Shown here one piece after another: positions 35,919 to 44,257 of a stretch of 64,000 bases of DNA (position 1 is the stretch's first letter; the number at the start of each line of letters is the position of its first letter). The position numbers and the translations under genes were made by a program. The notes under the pieces are model-generated. The model was not told where the DNA came from and did no database searches. It saw only the letters and a program-made list of their open reading frames with translations. The DNA comes from Schaalia canis. Its GTDB lineage: Bacteria; Actinomycetota; Actinomycetes; Actinomycetales; Actinomycetaceae. Location of the stretch: the NCBI RefSeq assembly GCF_003858455.1, contig NZ_RQZF01000011.1, positions 1 to 64,000 of the forward strand, in the 5' to 3' direction.

Positions 35919-37361
35919 ATGGACGCACTCGCATCACAGATTCAGGTGGTCGCAGACTGGATCACCTTGTACATGACGCTGTGGATTCTGGTCGGCGTGG
36001 GCATCTACCTGACGATCCGTTCAAAGCTCGTGCAACTGCGCCTTTTCCCCCATATGGTGAGTGTCGTATCTTCCTCACGTCAGGGAGCACGCGGCGGTAT
36101 TAGTTCCTTCCAAGCCTTCACGATTTCGCTGGCAGCCCGCGTGGGCGTGGGTAATGTCTTTGGTGTTGCCGCAGCACTGCTCATGGGCGGGCCGGGTGCG
36201 ATCTTCTGGATGTGGATTGTCGCACTCGTTGGTATGGCAACCGCTTTCTTCGAAGCCACTCTTGCACAGCTTTTCAAGGTCCGCGCCGAGGATGGCACCT
36301 TCCGTGGCGGCCCGGCCTACTACATGCTCTACGGCATGAAGAACACCGTGATGGCCAAGGTTTTCGCGGTTATTACGGTTATTACTTGCGCTTTTGTCAT
36401 CACGTCGGTGCAGTCCAATGCGATCGCTGAAACGATGGTGGCAACGACCAGCACGAAGCATTGGATGATTGCTGTGCTGCTGGTGGCTTTCGCGGGCCCG
36501 GTCATCTTTGGTGGTATTCGCTCGGTAGCGCGCGTCACCGAATGGATGGCGCCCATCATGGCAACCCTGTACGTCATTGTCATTGCGGTGATCACCGTAA
36601 TGAATATTGGCGAGTTCGCTACCGTTCTTGGACAGATCATCACCTCAGCTTTCGCTCCCGAGCCCCTCGTGGGTGGTCTTGGCGGCGGCATCCTTGCTGC
36701 CATCATTAACGGCACGAAGCGTGGGTTGTTCTCTAACGAGGCCGGTCAGGGCACGGCCCCCAATGCTGCTGCGACCGCCACGGTGAAACACCCTGTGCGT
36801 CAGGGTCTCATCCAGTCCTTGGGCGTTTTTGTTGACACCATCATTGTGTGTACCGCAACTGCCTTTGTCATTCTGATCGCTGGTGAGGAAGTGTGGGGCG
36901 CCGAGGGCGTGAATCCTGCGAACCTCACGACCTTGGCTGTGGCGAAGGAATTGGGTGAGTGGGCGGTTGTGCCCATGTCCCTGATGATCTTTGTCTTGGC
37001 TTTCTCGTCGATTATCGCCGCCTATGTGTATTCCGAGGTCAATATGACCTTTGTTGCCGATCGCCCCTGGGCTGTGTGGATGGTTCGTTGCGTGTCGGTT
37101 GCTTCGGTGGCGCTGGGCGCAATGGTGTCTTTGCCGTTGGTGTGGAACACCGTTGATATTGCCATGGCGATTATGACGATCACGAACCTCATTGCCTTGG
37201 TGTTCTTGGCGAAGTGGGGGACGGGCGCTCTGCGGGACTACGAAGAGCAGCGTCAGGCGGGCGTTGAGGAACCGGTGTTGAACGGTGTCAATAATCCGCA
37301 CCTGCCGGCTGATCTTCCCGGCGATGTGTGGGTGCTCAATCAGGCGCCCACGCGCCCCTAA
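35919..37361 (+). CDS. AgcS-family sodium:alanine/glycine symporter, copy 1
   Basis: 480 residues, about eleven membrane segments. Family motifs are GGISSFQAFTISLAARVGVGN (60-80, quoted within limits), GGPGAIFWMW, FRGGPAYY, and the conserved NGTKRGLFSNEAGQGTAPNAAATA near 262. It should bring in alanine, glycine or a related amino acid with sodium. ATG 35919 follows AAAGGAAGG. The next gene is a close paralogue with the same motifs and gene order, a clear tandem duplication; a hairpin separates them. Confidence 0.93.
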   Translation: MDALASQIQVVADWITLYMTLWILVGVGIYLTIRSKLVQLRLFPHMVSVVSSSRQGARGGISSFQAFTISLAARVGVGNVFGVAAALLMGGPGAIFWMWIVALVGMATAFFEATLAQLFKVRAEDGTFRGGPAYYMLYGMKNTVMAKVFAVITVITCAFVITSVQSNAIAETMVATTSTKHWMIAVLLVAFAGPVIFGGIRSVARVTEWMAPIMATLYVIVIAVITVMNIGEFATVLGQIITSAFAPEPLVGGLGGGILAAIINGTKRGLFSNEAGQGTAPNAAATATVKHPVRQGLIQSLGVFVDTIIVCTATAFVILIAGEEVWGAEGVNPANLTTLAVAKELGEWAVVPMSLMIFVLAFSSIIAAYVYSEVNMTFVADRPWAVWMVRCVSVASVALGAMVSLPLVWNTVDIAMAIMTITNLIALVFLAKWGTGALRDYEEQRQAGVEEPVLNGVNNPHLPADLPGDVWVLNQAPTRP

Positions 37362-37368
37362 CACTATC

Positions 37369-37403
37369 GGTGTGTGCCCTTAGCCAAGCTGAGGGCACAC
37401 ACC
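37369..37403 (+). terminator. Hairpin between the two AgcS genes
   Basis: GGTGTGTGCCCT (37369-37380) pairs perfectly with AGGGCACACACC (37392-37403); loop 11 nt. It would let the second gene be expressed on its own. Confidence 0.8.
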
Positions 37404-37438
37404 ATCATCAATGAGAACTCTGAGGACGGGACATTACT

Positions 37439-38872
37439 GTGAACGCACTTGCTGATCAGATTCTGGTCGTTGCCGACTGGATCACCCTTCACCTGACCCT
37501 CTGGCTCCTTTTTGGGGTGGGCGTGTTCCTGACCCTGCGCACTCGGTTTGTGCAGGTGCGTCTATTCCCGCATATGTTCTCTGTTCTGGCGACCTCACGC
37601 CAGGGGCGTCGCGGGGGTATTAGCTCCTTCCAGGCTTTCACGATCACCTTGGCGGCGCGCGTGGGTCTGGGCAATGTCTTTGGTGTTGCTGCCGCGCTGC
37701 TCTTTGGCGGGCCGGGCGCGATCTTTTGGATGTGGATTGTTGCCCTCGTCGGTATGGCAACAGCCTTCTTTGAGGCCACATTGGCGCAGATCTTTAAGAT
37801 TCGGATGGCCGATGGCACGTTCCGTGGCGGCCCCGCTTACTACATCTACTTTGGCCTGAAGAACTCCATCATGGCGAAGGTACTGGCGGTGATCACGGCC
37901 TTCACCTGTGCCATTGTTGTGACCTCTGTGCAGGCTAACGGTATTGCGCAGACAATGGCGGCAACGACTTCGGCCGATCCGTGGCTGATTACCGTTGTCC
38001 TTTTGGTGTTCTCTGCCCCCGTGATCTATGGCGGTCTGCGTGCGGTTGCTCGTGTCAGCGAGTGGATGGCACCGATTATGGCCATGATGTACGTCGCTGT
38101 GGTGACGGTCATTGTGCTGATGAACCTGACCGAGTTTGTCAACGTGTTGGGCCTGATCTTCGCCTCGGCGTTCTCTCTTGAACCCCTTGTGGGGGGCTTG
38201 GGTGGCGGTATCCTCGCCGCCGTCATTAACGGCACGAAGCGTGGCGTGTTCTCTAACGAGGCCGGTCAAGCCACCGCACCTAACGCTGCTGCCACCGCCA
38301 CGGTGAGCCACCCTGTGCGTCAGGGCCTCATCCAGTCTTTGGGCGTTTTTGTGGACACGATTATCGTCTGTACGGCAACGGCTTTCGTCATCCTCATTGC
38401 CGGTGAGGAAGTCTGGGCTGCTGAGGGTGTGAATCCTGCGAATCTGACGACCCTTGCTATTGTCAGCGAGGTCGGAGAGTGGGCTGCCCTTCCTATGACA
38501 CTGTTGATTTTCGTCCTGGCCTTTTCTTCGATTCTGGGTGCTTATGCCTACGCTGAGGTCAACGTTGCCTTCCTCTCTGAGAGGCAGTGGGCTCAGCGCC
38601 TGCTGCAGACAGGCACTGTGATCGCTGTTGGCATTGGTGCGATGATGACTCTGCCGCTGGTGTGGAACACCGTTGATATTGCGATGGCTCTGATGTCTTT
38701 CACGAACCTGGTAGCCCTGATTTTCCTGGCGAAGTGGGGCGTGGGAGCGCTCAAAGACTACGAGGCTCAACGTAAGCAGGGTGTCGCTGATCCAGTGTTC
38801 GTTGGCCGCGATAACCCCTTCATGCCTGCTGATGTTCCCACCGACGTGTGGGTAAGTGGCCAGGCGCGATAG
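37439..38872 (+). CDS. AgcS-family sodium:alanine/glycine symporter, copy 2
   Basis: 477 residues, colinear with copy 1 and near identical in the core: GGISSFQAFTITLAARVGLG, GGPGAIFWMWIVALVGMATAFFEA (shared by both), NGTKRGVFSNEAGQATAPNA. Differences cluster in the middle (ADPWLITVVLLVFSAPVIYGG) and at the ends, which may shift substrate range. GTG 37439 has GAGGA about twelve bases upstream, a loose spacing. Downstream is an FAH-family gene with its own promoter. Confidence 0.92.
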   Translation: MNALADQILVVADWITLHLTLWLLFGVGVFLTLRTRFVQVRLFPHMFSVLATSRQGRRGGISSFQAFTITLAARVGLGNVFGVAAALLFGGPGAIFWMWIVALVGMATAFFEATLAQIFKIRMADGTFRGGPAYYIYFGLKNSIMAKVLAVITAFTCAIVVTSVQANGIAQTMAATTSADPWLITVVLLVFSAPVIYGGLRAVARVSEWMAPIMAMMYVAVVTVIVLMNLTEFVNVLGLIFASAFSLEPLVGGLGGGILAAVINGTKRGVFSNEAGQATAPNAAATATVSHPVRQGLIQSLGVFVDTIIVCTATAFVILIAGEEVWAAEGVNPANLTTLAIVSEVGEWAALPMTLLIFVLAFSSILGAYAYAEVNVAFLSERQWAQRLLQTGTVIAVGIGAMMTLPLVWNTVDIAMALMSFTNLVALIFLAKWGVGALKDYEAQRKQGVADPVFVGRDNPFMPADVPTDVWVSGQAR

Positions 38873-38952
38873 GGGAGTGCTGACGGGCAGTTCCACCACA
38901 GGGGACTTTCAACACCGCACTGTAATGCCGCGTGCTTTTCCTCTTCAGGCAC

Positions 38953-38965
38953 TAGCCTTGAACCA
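38953..38965 (+). promoter_or_regulatory. -10 box of a leaderless FAH-family transcript
   Basis: TAGCCT (38953-38958), six bases, ATG 38965; no ribosome-binding site. Confidence 0.55.
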
Positions 38966-39735
38966 TGCGAATCGTGCGTTTTTCAGCGGGAGACACTCCC
39001 CAATATGGTGCCCTGGAAGAGGGCTCATCCCGAATTGTTGTCCTCAAGGGCGATCCTCTGTTCCAAGAGGTTGAACCCTCCGGGCAAATCCTTGAACTGG
39101 ACGAGGTCCGCCTGCTGTCGCCGGTGATTCCTCGCTCGAAGGTTGTCGGCGTTGCTAACGCCGGCGCTGCTGAGGGTGCTGTTGGCGCTCATGGCGAGGA
39201 CTTCCCCCACGTCTTCTTGAAGCCCAATACCTCTGTTATTGGTCCTGGCGATCCGATTATCTTGCCGTCGTGGAGTGAAAAGGTTGTTGCTGAGGCGGAG
39301 ATCGGCATTGTGATCAAGACCTTGGCCAAGGACGTGCCCCTCGACAAGGTTGACGACGTGATTCTTGGTTATGTCTGTGCCAATGACGCCACTGCTGGTG
39401 ACGCTCTTGGGCAGGGCCCCTGGTCGCGCGGTAAGGGTTTTGACACCTCAACGCCTCTGGGTCCGTGGATCCTTGTTGACCCGGATTTTGATCCAGACAA
39501 TATCGACATTTCGATCAGCGTCAATGGAGAGCTTTACGATCAGGGCACGAATGCGCGAATGCGTCTACGCGCGAAGGAAGTCGTTTCTCGCGTGTCGCAC
39601 ATGTTTACCTTGCTGCCAGGTGATGTGATTGTGACGGGCACGGCGCTTCAAGCGCCCGTGCTTCAGTCAGGAGACGAGGTGGCCATTACCATCGGAGGGA
39701 TTGGCACCTTAAGTAACCCGGTCCATCGTCTCTGA
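38965..39735 (+). CDS. FAH-family protein with degraded active-site motifs
   Basis: 256 residues, same fold and order as the next gene (MRIVRF start, KGFDTSTPLGPWI, GIGTLSNPV end). Key motifs differ: the RNYAEHA segment with the catalytic His is replaced by NAGAAEGA, NDVSARD by NDATAGD, and TGTPAGVG by TGTALQAP. The metal-ligand Glu pair (EAE) is kept. It may bind metal but hydrolyse poorly, act on another substrate, or have a non-enzymatic role. Transcribed apart from copy 2, with a terminator between them. Confidence 0.8.
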   Translation: MRIVRFSAGDTPQYGALEEGSSRIVVLKGDPLFQEVEPSGQILELDEVRLLSPVIPRSKVVGVANAGAAEGAVGAHGEDFPHVFLKPNTSVIGPGDPIILPSWSEKVVAEAEIGIVIKTLAKDVPLDKVDDVILGYVCANDATAGDALGQGPWSRGKGFDTSTPLGPWILVDPDFDPDNIDISISVNGELYDQGTNARMRLRAKEVVSRVSHMFTLLPGDVIVTGTALQAPVLQSGDEVAITIGGIGTLSNPVHRL

Positions 39736-39740
39736 GATCC

Positions 39741-39771
39741 TGTGCCTGCGCGTGATGACAGCGCAGGCACA
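39741..39771 (+). terminator. Terminator of the first FAH-family gene
   Basis: TGTGCCTGCGC (39741-39751) pairs perfectly with GCGCAGGCACA (39761-39771); loop 9 nt. Confidence 0.85.
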
Positions 39772-39891
39772 GCTATTGCACCACCTTTCATACAAGCACC
39801 CATCCGTATATTTGCCTCACTCTATTGCCCCGGTCGGCCCATCGTTGCGCAAGAGGGGGATAGGAGTGAATGACGCGTTGGAGGACCACGA

Positions 39892-40674
39892 ATGAGGATT
39901 CTACGTTTCGTTGAACACGGTCAGGCGCGATGGGGCGCCTGTGAAGAGGGCGCAACCATGATCCGCACTCTTGCCGCTGACCCCATGGTCAGTGGGATCA
40001 TGTACCTCTCAGAGGAGGAAGTGCCCTTGACCGGCGTTAAGCTCTGCGCTCCGGTTGAGCCGCGCACAGTCATTGGTATCGGCCGTAATTACGCCGAGCA
40101 TGCGCGTGAAATGGGTGGTGACGTCCCCGATGAGCCGGTGGTGTTTCTCGTCCCACCGGGGGCAATCATTGGCCCGGAGGAGGCAATCGTCTTGCCCCAG
40201 TGGAGTCAGGAGGTACATTACGAGGCCGAACTTGCTGTTGTTATTGGCAAGACGGCATCCCGCGTGAGTGTTGAAGACGCACACGAGGCGATCTTTGGCT
40301 ATACCTGCGTTAACGACGTGTCCGCCAGGGACGCGCAGCGCAGTGACCATCAATGGGCGCGGGCGAAGGGCTTTGACACCTCGACACCAATTGGGCCGTG
40401 GATTGTCACTGCCGACAGCGTGGACCCGGCTAACCTGCGTATTCAGGCGTATGTCAATGGGGAGTGCCGCCAGGATGGGAGGACTTCAGACATGCTCCGT
40501 AGCGTTGATGAATTGGTGTCCTACCTATCCCATGGATTCACCCTGCACCCGGGCGATGTCATTATGACGGGCACACCTGCAGGGGTTGGAAAACTCGTTG
40601 ACGGGGATCAGGTGGAAGTGCGTCTTGAGGGCATCGGGACGCTCAGTAATCCCGTACAATGCGAAATAATTTAA
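39892..40674 (+). CDS. Fumarylacetoacetate hydrolase family protein
   Basis: 260 residues with all family motifs: GIGRNYAEHA (62-71), metal ligands in YEAELAVVIG (Glu111, Glu113), NDVSARD (141-147), KGFDTSTPIGPW, and TGTPAGVG near 230. Members hydrolyse C-C bonds of acylpyruvates or act as oxaloacetate tautomerase/decarboxylase; the substrate here cannot be assigned. GGAGG lies seven bases before ATG 39892. It lies close upstream of a nucleobase permease gene and may share its mRNA. Confidence 0.88.
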   Translation: MRILRFVEHGQARWGACEEGATMIRTLAADPMVSGIMYLSEEEVPLTGVKLCAPVEPRTVIGIGRNYAEHAREMGGDVPDEPVVFLVPPGAIIGPEEAIVLPQWSQEVHYEAELAVVIGKTASRVSVEDAHEAIFGYTCVNDVSARDAQRSDHQWARAKGFDTSTPIGPWIVTADSVDPANLRIQAYVNGECRQDGRTSDMLRSVDELVSYLSHGFTLHPGDVIMTGTPAGVGKLVDGDQVEVRLEGIGTLSNPVQCEII

Positions 40675-40724
40675 ATGAATGAATGAAGGTGGCCATGGCG
40701 GGCACCCAACACCAAGGAGGATAC

Positions 40725-42207
40725 ATGAGCAACGCTGCACGTGACGTGACGGCTGGCGAAGGAGCCATGGCCGTCGAAATGGCGGGCCTGGACGTCATTC
40801 CCGAATCAGAACGCAAAGGTAAACCGTCCGACCTGTTCATGCCCTGGTTCGCCGCAAACATCTCTGTCCTAGGCATTTCCTGGGGCGCATGGATCCTCGG
40901 CTTTGGCCTGTCTTTCGTGCAGGCAGCTATCGCGTCAGTGGTCGGCATCGTCGCCTCCTTCTTCGTCTGCGGTCTTATCGCCATTGCCGGTAAGCGCGGC
41001 TCCGCCCCCCACCCTGGTGCTCTCGCGAGCCCCCTTTGGCTACAACGGCAACCGCATTTCCGCAGTGATCTCATGGATTCTCACCGTTGGTTGGGAAACT
41101 TTCCTGTGCATCATGGCTGTTCAAGCCACCGCTACTGTCATGGGAGCCTTGGGCTTTACCAATCACCTCATGGCTCAGGTCATTTCCCTGATCCTCGTAG
41201 TTGCAATCGCAGCAGGTGCGGGCATCCTCGGTTTCGACATGATTATGCGCGTCCAAACCTGGATCACCTGGGCTACCGCCGCCTTGACGATCATCTACCT
41301 GGGTCTTGCCCTGCCCTCAATCAACATGACCCAGGTGCTCGCAAATGAAGGTTCTGGCATGGCGGCCGTCATCGGCGCCTTCTGCATGATCCTTGTGGGC
41401 TTTGGTTTTGGCTGGATCAACGCTGCTGCCGACTACTCGCGCTACCTGCCGCGTAAGGCCTCCACCGCTGGCGTTGTCGGCTGGACAACCTTCGGTTCAG
41501 CCCTACCCACCGTCATCCTCGTTCTTTTCGGCTTGCTACTGATCGGTTCCCAGCCGGAACTAGGCGAGGCTATTGGCACTGACCCCATTGGCGCGCTGAC
41601 GACGATCCTTCCCACATGGTTCCTCATCCCCTTCGCCCTCGTGGCGATCCTGGGCCTCATTGGCGGTATCGTCATGGATATCTACTCCTCGGGCTTGTCC
41701 CTGCTGGCAACCGGCGTGCCGGTTAACCGCCCCACCGCCACTGCCCTGGACGGCACGATCATGCTGCTGGGCACCATTGGCGTTGTCTTCTTCGCTGACT
41801 CCTTCATCGGCCCCTTCACAGGCTTCCTTATCACCTTGGGTGTTGTTATTGCCGCGTGGGGTGGCATCATGCTGGCCGATATTGTCCTGCGCACAAAGAA
41901 CTACGATGAGCCGTCCTTGTTTACTCCTGCGGGCGTGTACGGGTCGGTGAACTGGGGAGCTATTGTCACTCTGGCCATTGCTTCCATTATTGGCTGGGGT
42001 CTGGTGGTCAACACCAACGCTGAATGGCTGGCCTGGCAGGGCTACTTCCTTGGCCCGCTTGGTGGCCGCGAGGGAGACTGGGCTGGCGCTAACCTGGGCG
42101 TGTTCGTTGCCTTTGTGCTGGGCTTCATTGGCTACGTTGCGACCTCGAAGGGGCGCGTTGCCGCTCAGGAACGCCAGCCCGTGCGCACCATGGAAGACGT
42201 GGCCTGA
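40725..42207 (+). pseudogene. NCS1-family nucleobase permease, frameshifted at a C6 run
   Basis: The reading frame from ATG 40725 (AAGGAGG upstream) encodes the first NCS1 membrane segments up to AGKRGSAP, then loses homology. The other frame resumes directly with TLVLSRAPFGYNGNR and runs to 42207 with ten further segments (GFGWINAAADYSRYLPR, GLIGGIVMDIYSSGLSL). The switch is at six C residues, 41005-41010; one C fewer restores a single frame of about 494 codons. The rest is intact, so this is a recent mutation, slippage or a sequencing error. NCS1 members import cytosine, purines or related compounds; the PNP gene downstream supports a purine role. Confidence 0.85.
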
Positions 42208-42208
42208 C

Positions 42209-43060
42209 ATGAGTGCCGCTGCGGTTGACCCGCGTTTCACCGAGGCCCTTATTGACGAGGCCGCCGCCGATGCCGCTTTAGCGATCACCATTGCTTGCGG
42301 TGGGCAGCAGCCTTCCGCCCTAGTTGTTTTAGGGTCGGGTTTGGCGGGTGCCCTTGATGGGGAGCATGCCACAGACTCGGATACTGTGCGTTGGGGCGCC
42401 TGGGGTGAGCCTCGCGAGATTCTGCCCCTGTCCGCCTTACCTGGCGTCATGGCTCCTGTAGCCGACGGGCACCTTGATGAGTTGCGCGTGTACGAGCGTC
42501 CCTGCGGGCCCGTTCTCGTGGCGTTGGGGCGCACGCACCTGTACGAGGGCGTTGCCCCGAAGGCTGTGACGGCCCTTGTGCGTGCTGCCGCTGCCGCTGG
42601 CGTGGAGCGAGCCATCTTGTGCAATGCCAATGGTTGCCTGAAGGAGTGGGAGCTGGGTGATGTCATGACGATCACCGATCACCTGAACTTCTCTGGCTCC
42701 TCACCCTTTGATGGGCCGCTATTCGTTGACATTATGGGCGTGTGGGACGCTGAGCTGAGCACTGCCCTGAGTGAGCACACGCAGCGCAGCGGCACCTACG
42801 CGATCATGCGCGGCCCCGAGTACCAGACCATGGCGGAGACTCGCTGGCTGGCCTCCACCGGCGCTGACTGCGTGGGCATGTCCACGGTAATGGAAGCAAT
42901 CACCGCACATGCCTTGGGTGTGCGCGTGTGCGGCATGAGCGTCGTTTCGGACCTGTCCTTTGCGGATGGACCTACCGACCCGCAGGCTGTGGTTGAGGCT
43001 GCAGCCCGCGCCGGACGTACGGTGTTTGCTGGCATCGAGGCGGCCTTGCGCGCAGGATAG
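42209..43060 (+). CDS. Purine nucleoside phosphorylase
   Basis: 283 residues of the trimeric PNP family: VVLGSGLAGAL for phosphate near 41, GRTHLYEG near 105, the base-binding MRGPEYQTMAETRW (about 201-214, with the conserved Glu), and GMSTVMEAITAHALGVRVCGMSVVSD quoted in part. It splits purine nucleosides with phosphate into base and ribose 1-phosphate. The start ATG 42209 lies one base after the permease stop, so the two are coupled. The longer open frame from 41963 overlaps the permease and is not real. Confidence 0.92.
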   Translation: MSAAAVDPRFTEALIDEAAADAALAITIACGGQQPSALVVLGSGLAGALDGEHATDSDTVRWGAWGEPREILPLSALPGVMAPVADGHLDELRVYERPCGPVLVALGRTHLYEGVAPKAVTALVRAAAAAGVERAILCNANGCLKEWELGDVMTITDHLNFSGSSPFDGPLFVDIMGVWDAELSTALSEHTQRSGTYAIMRGPEYQTMAETRWLASTGADCVGMSTVMEAITAHALGVRVCGMSVVSDLSFADGPTDPQAVVEAAARAGRTVFAGIEAALRAG

Positions 43061-43112
43061 TCACCGATCATAGTTTCCTGATGCGCCAGACTAAGGCATC
43101 GTCACGCGGACA

Positions 43113-43157
43113 TTTCGGGGTGTGTGCTGGATCGCCTGACCAGCACACACCCCGAAA
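43113..43157. terminator. Bidirectional terminator after PNP
   Basis: A perfect 18-bp stem (43113-43130 with 43140-43157) and 9-nt loop between convergent units. Confidence 0.9.
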
Positions 43158-43196
43158 CTCTCGCCACCGCACATGTAACGCGCCCACGCTCCGCCT

Positions 43197-43670
43197 TTAC
43201 GCCACCGAGCGCTGGCGTCTGACTCGGTCACGGTGGGAGAGGATTTCGAGAGCATCCATGTAGCGGTCGCAGACCAGGGGATCAATCTGGAAATCGCTCC
43301 CTGGCGCTGCGTCCGCTGCTCCGCTCAGGCTAGCGGGGGAGGGCATGACCAGGGTGCAGGCGTCGGTCTGATTCCACCAGGTGATGCGGATAGGCAGGTT
43401 AAGGGCCCGTGAAACGCCGGTGATGCGCACAGCGTTAGCCTCGCAGGTGGCAGACGGGCAGGCGTAAGCGTCGCCATCGGCGGCACGGAACTCGTCGGTA
43501 ATATCGCGCCCTGCAAGTTCCACTTGAATATTGGGCCACTGGGCGGCAGCCTTCACGTCAGCGCCCGTCACCGTCAGGAATGAGAGCATTCCCTCCCAGC
43601 CGCTTACCCACGATAGCTGGTAGTTGAGGATAAGAAATCCGTTGCGTTCCTCAAAAGAGCGTAGTTGCAT
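43197..43670 (-). CDS. Unknown protein, twin copy B
   Basis: 157 residues, soluble, no signal peptide or known motif. It shares with the preceding gene the middle block AGRDITDEFRAADG (twin: NSRDITTALYAAG) and the C-terminal block CDRYMDALEILSH (twin: FDRYMDSLEIIAH), so the two are tandem paralogues of equal length but low overall identity. ATG 43670 follows GAGGAA; it starts inside the 3' end of twin A, overlapping by 20 bases. I do not recognise the family. An interaction partner or immunity-like role would be speculation. Confidence 0.7.
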   Translation of the reverse strand: MQLRSFEERNGFLILNYQLSWVSGWEGMLSFLTVTGADVKAAAQWPNIQVELAGRDITDEFRAADGDAYACPSATCEANAVRITGVSRALNLPIRITWWNQTDACTLVMPSPASLSGAADAAPGSDFQIDPLVCDRYMDALEILSHRDRVRRQRSVA

Positions 43671-44121
43671 GGGGGGTTCCTCGGTCCTGTGGCGCTCCTG
43701 CGAGGACACGCTCAATATGAGCAATGATCTCGAGGCTATCCATGTAGCGGTCAAAAACATGGTCGCTCTCATGCATCGCTGGCCCGTCAAGTGCTTCAAG
43801 TAAGCACTCCTGCTCGGCGATCCGCACTGTGAAGCGCAATGTACTTTCCATCAGCTTCGAATAGCCCTCGATCTGCAGGGTGTGCCGCTCGGCATAGGGC
43901 AGGGGGAGTGCTGCAAGGTTCAACCCAGCCGCGTAGAGGGCGGTGGTGATGTCACGAGAATTGATGCTGACATGCAGGGGGTGTGAGTGATCGGTGACAA
44001 GGTCAGTGTTGAGCAGGCCCTGAAGGAATGACGTGCATTCTTCCCAGGTGAACGGCCAGGTTGACTCGTAGGTGTAGATAGTAGAGCCATCGCCACGAGG
44101 CGTAGCAGCGCGAAGCAGCAT
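43651..44121 (-). CDS. Unknown protein, twin copy A
   Basis: 156 residues, soluble, first of the twin pair. ATG 44121 is preceded by GGAGGAAGGGGAG. Sequence begins with a beta-rich part (STIYTYESTWPFTWEECTSFL) and ends with FDRYMDSLEIIAH and a short polar tail. Shared blocks with twin B lie at about residues 60 and 128. No domain is recognised. The 130-base upstream region is AT-richer than usual and holds a small palindrome CATTTTGAGAAAATG (44210-44224) that may be an operator. Confidence 0.7.
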   Translation of the reverse strand: MLLRAATPRGDGSTIYTYESTWPFTWEECTSFLQGLLNTDLVTDHSHPLHVSINSRDITTALYAAGLNLAALPLPYAERHTLQIEGYSKLMESTLRFTVRIAEQECLLEALDGPAMHESDHVFDRYMDSLEIIAHIERVLAGAPQDRGTPHATTLF

Positions 44122-44257
44122 GGCCCGACTCCCCTTCCTCCTCAGGCTCAACAACGATCTTTATCAACGGTAATTGAAAAAGAAGTTTGGCGGGCCGTTT
44201 TGGAGAGAACATTTTGAGAAAATGCCAAAAGAGGACGTGTCGGACGCAGAAGGACCC

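Noticed and set aside
41963-42208. Longer start for purine nucleoside phosphorylase
   Set aside because: The extra 82 residues overlap the permease coding region in another frame and are not conserved with the PNP family; ATG 42209 gives the normal N-terminus.
44210-44224. CATTTT-GAG-AAAATG palindrome as a terminator
   Set aside because: It is short and AT-rich with no T-tract, unlike the strong GC hairpins used elsewhere in the window; an operator is more likely.
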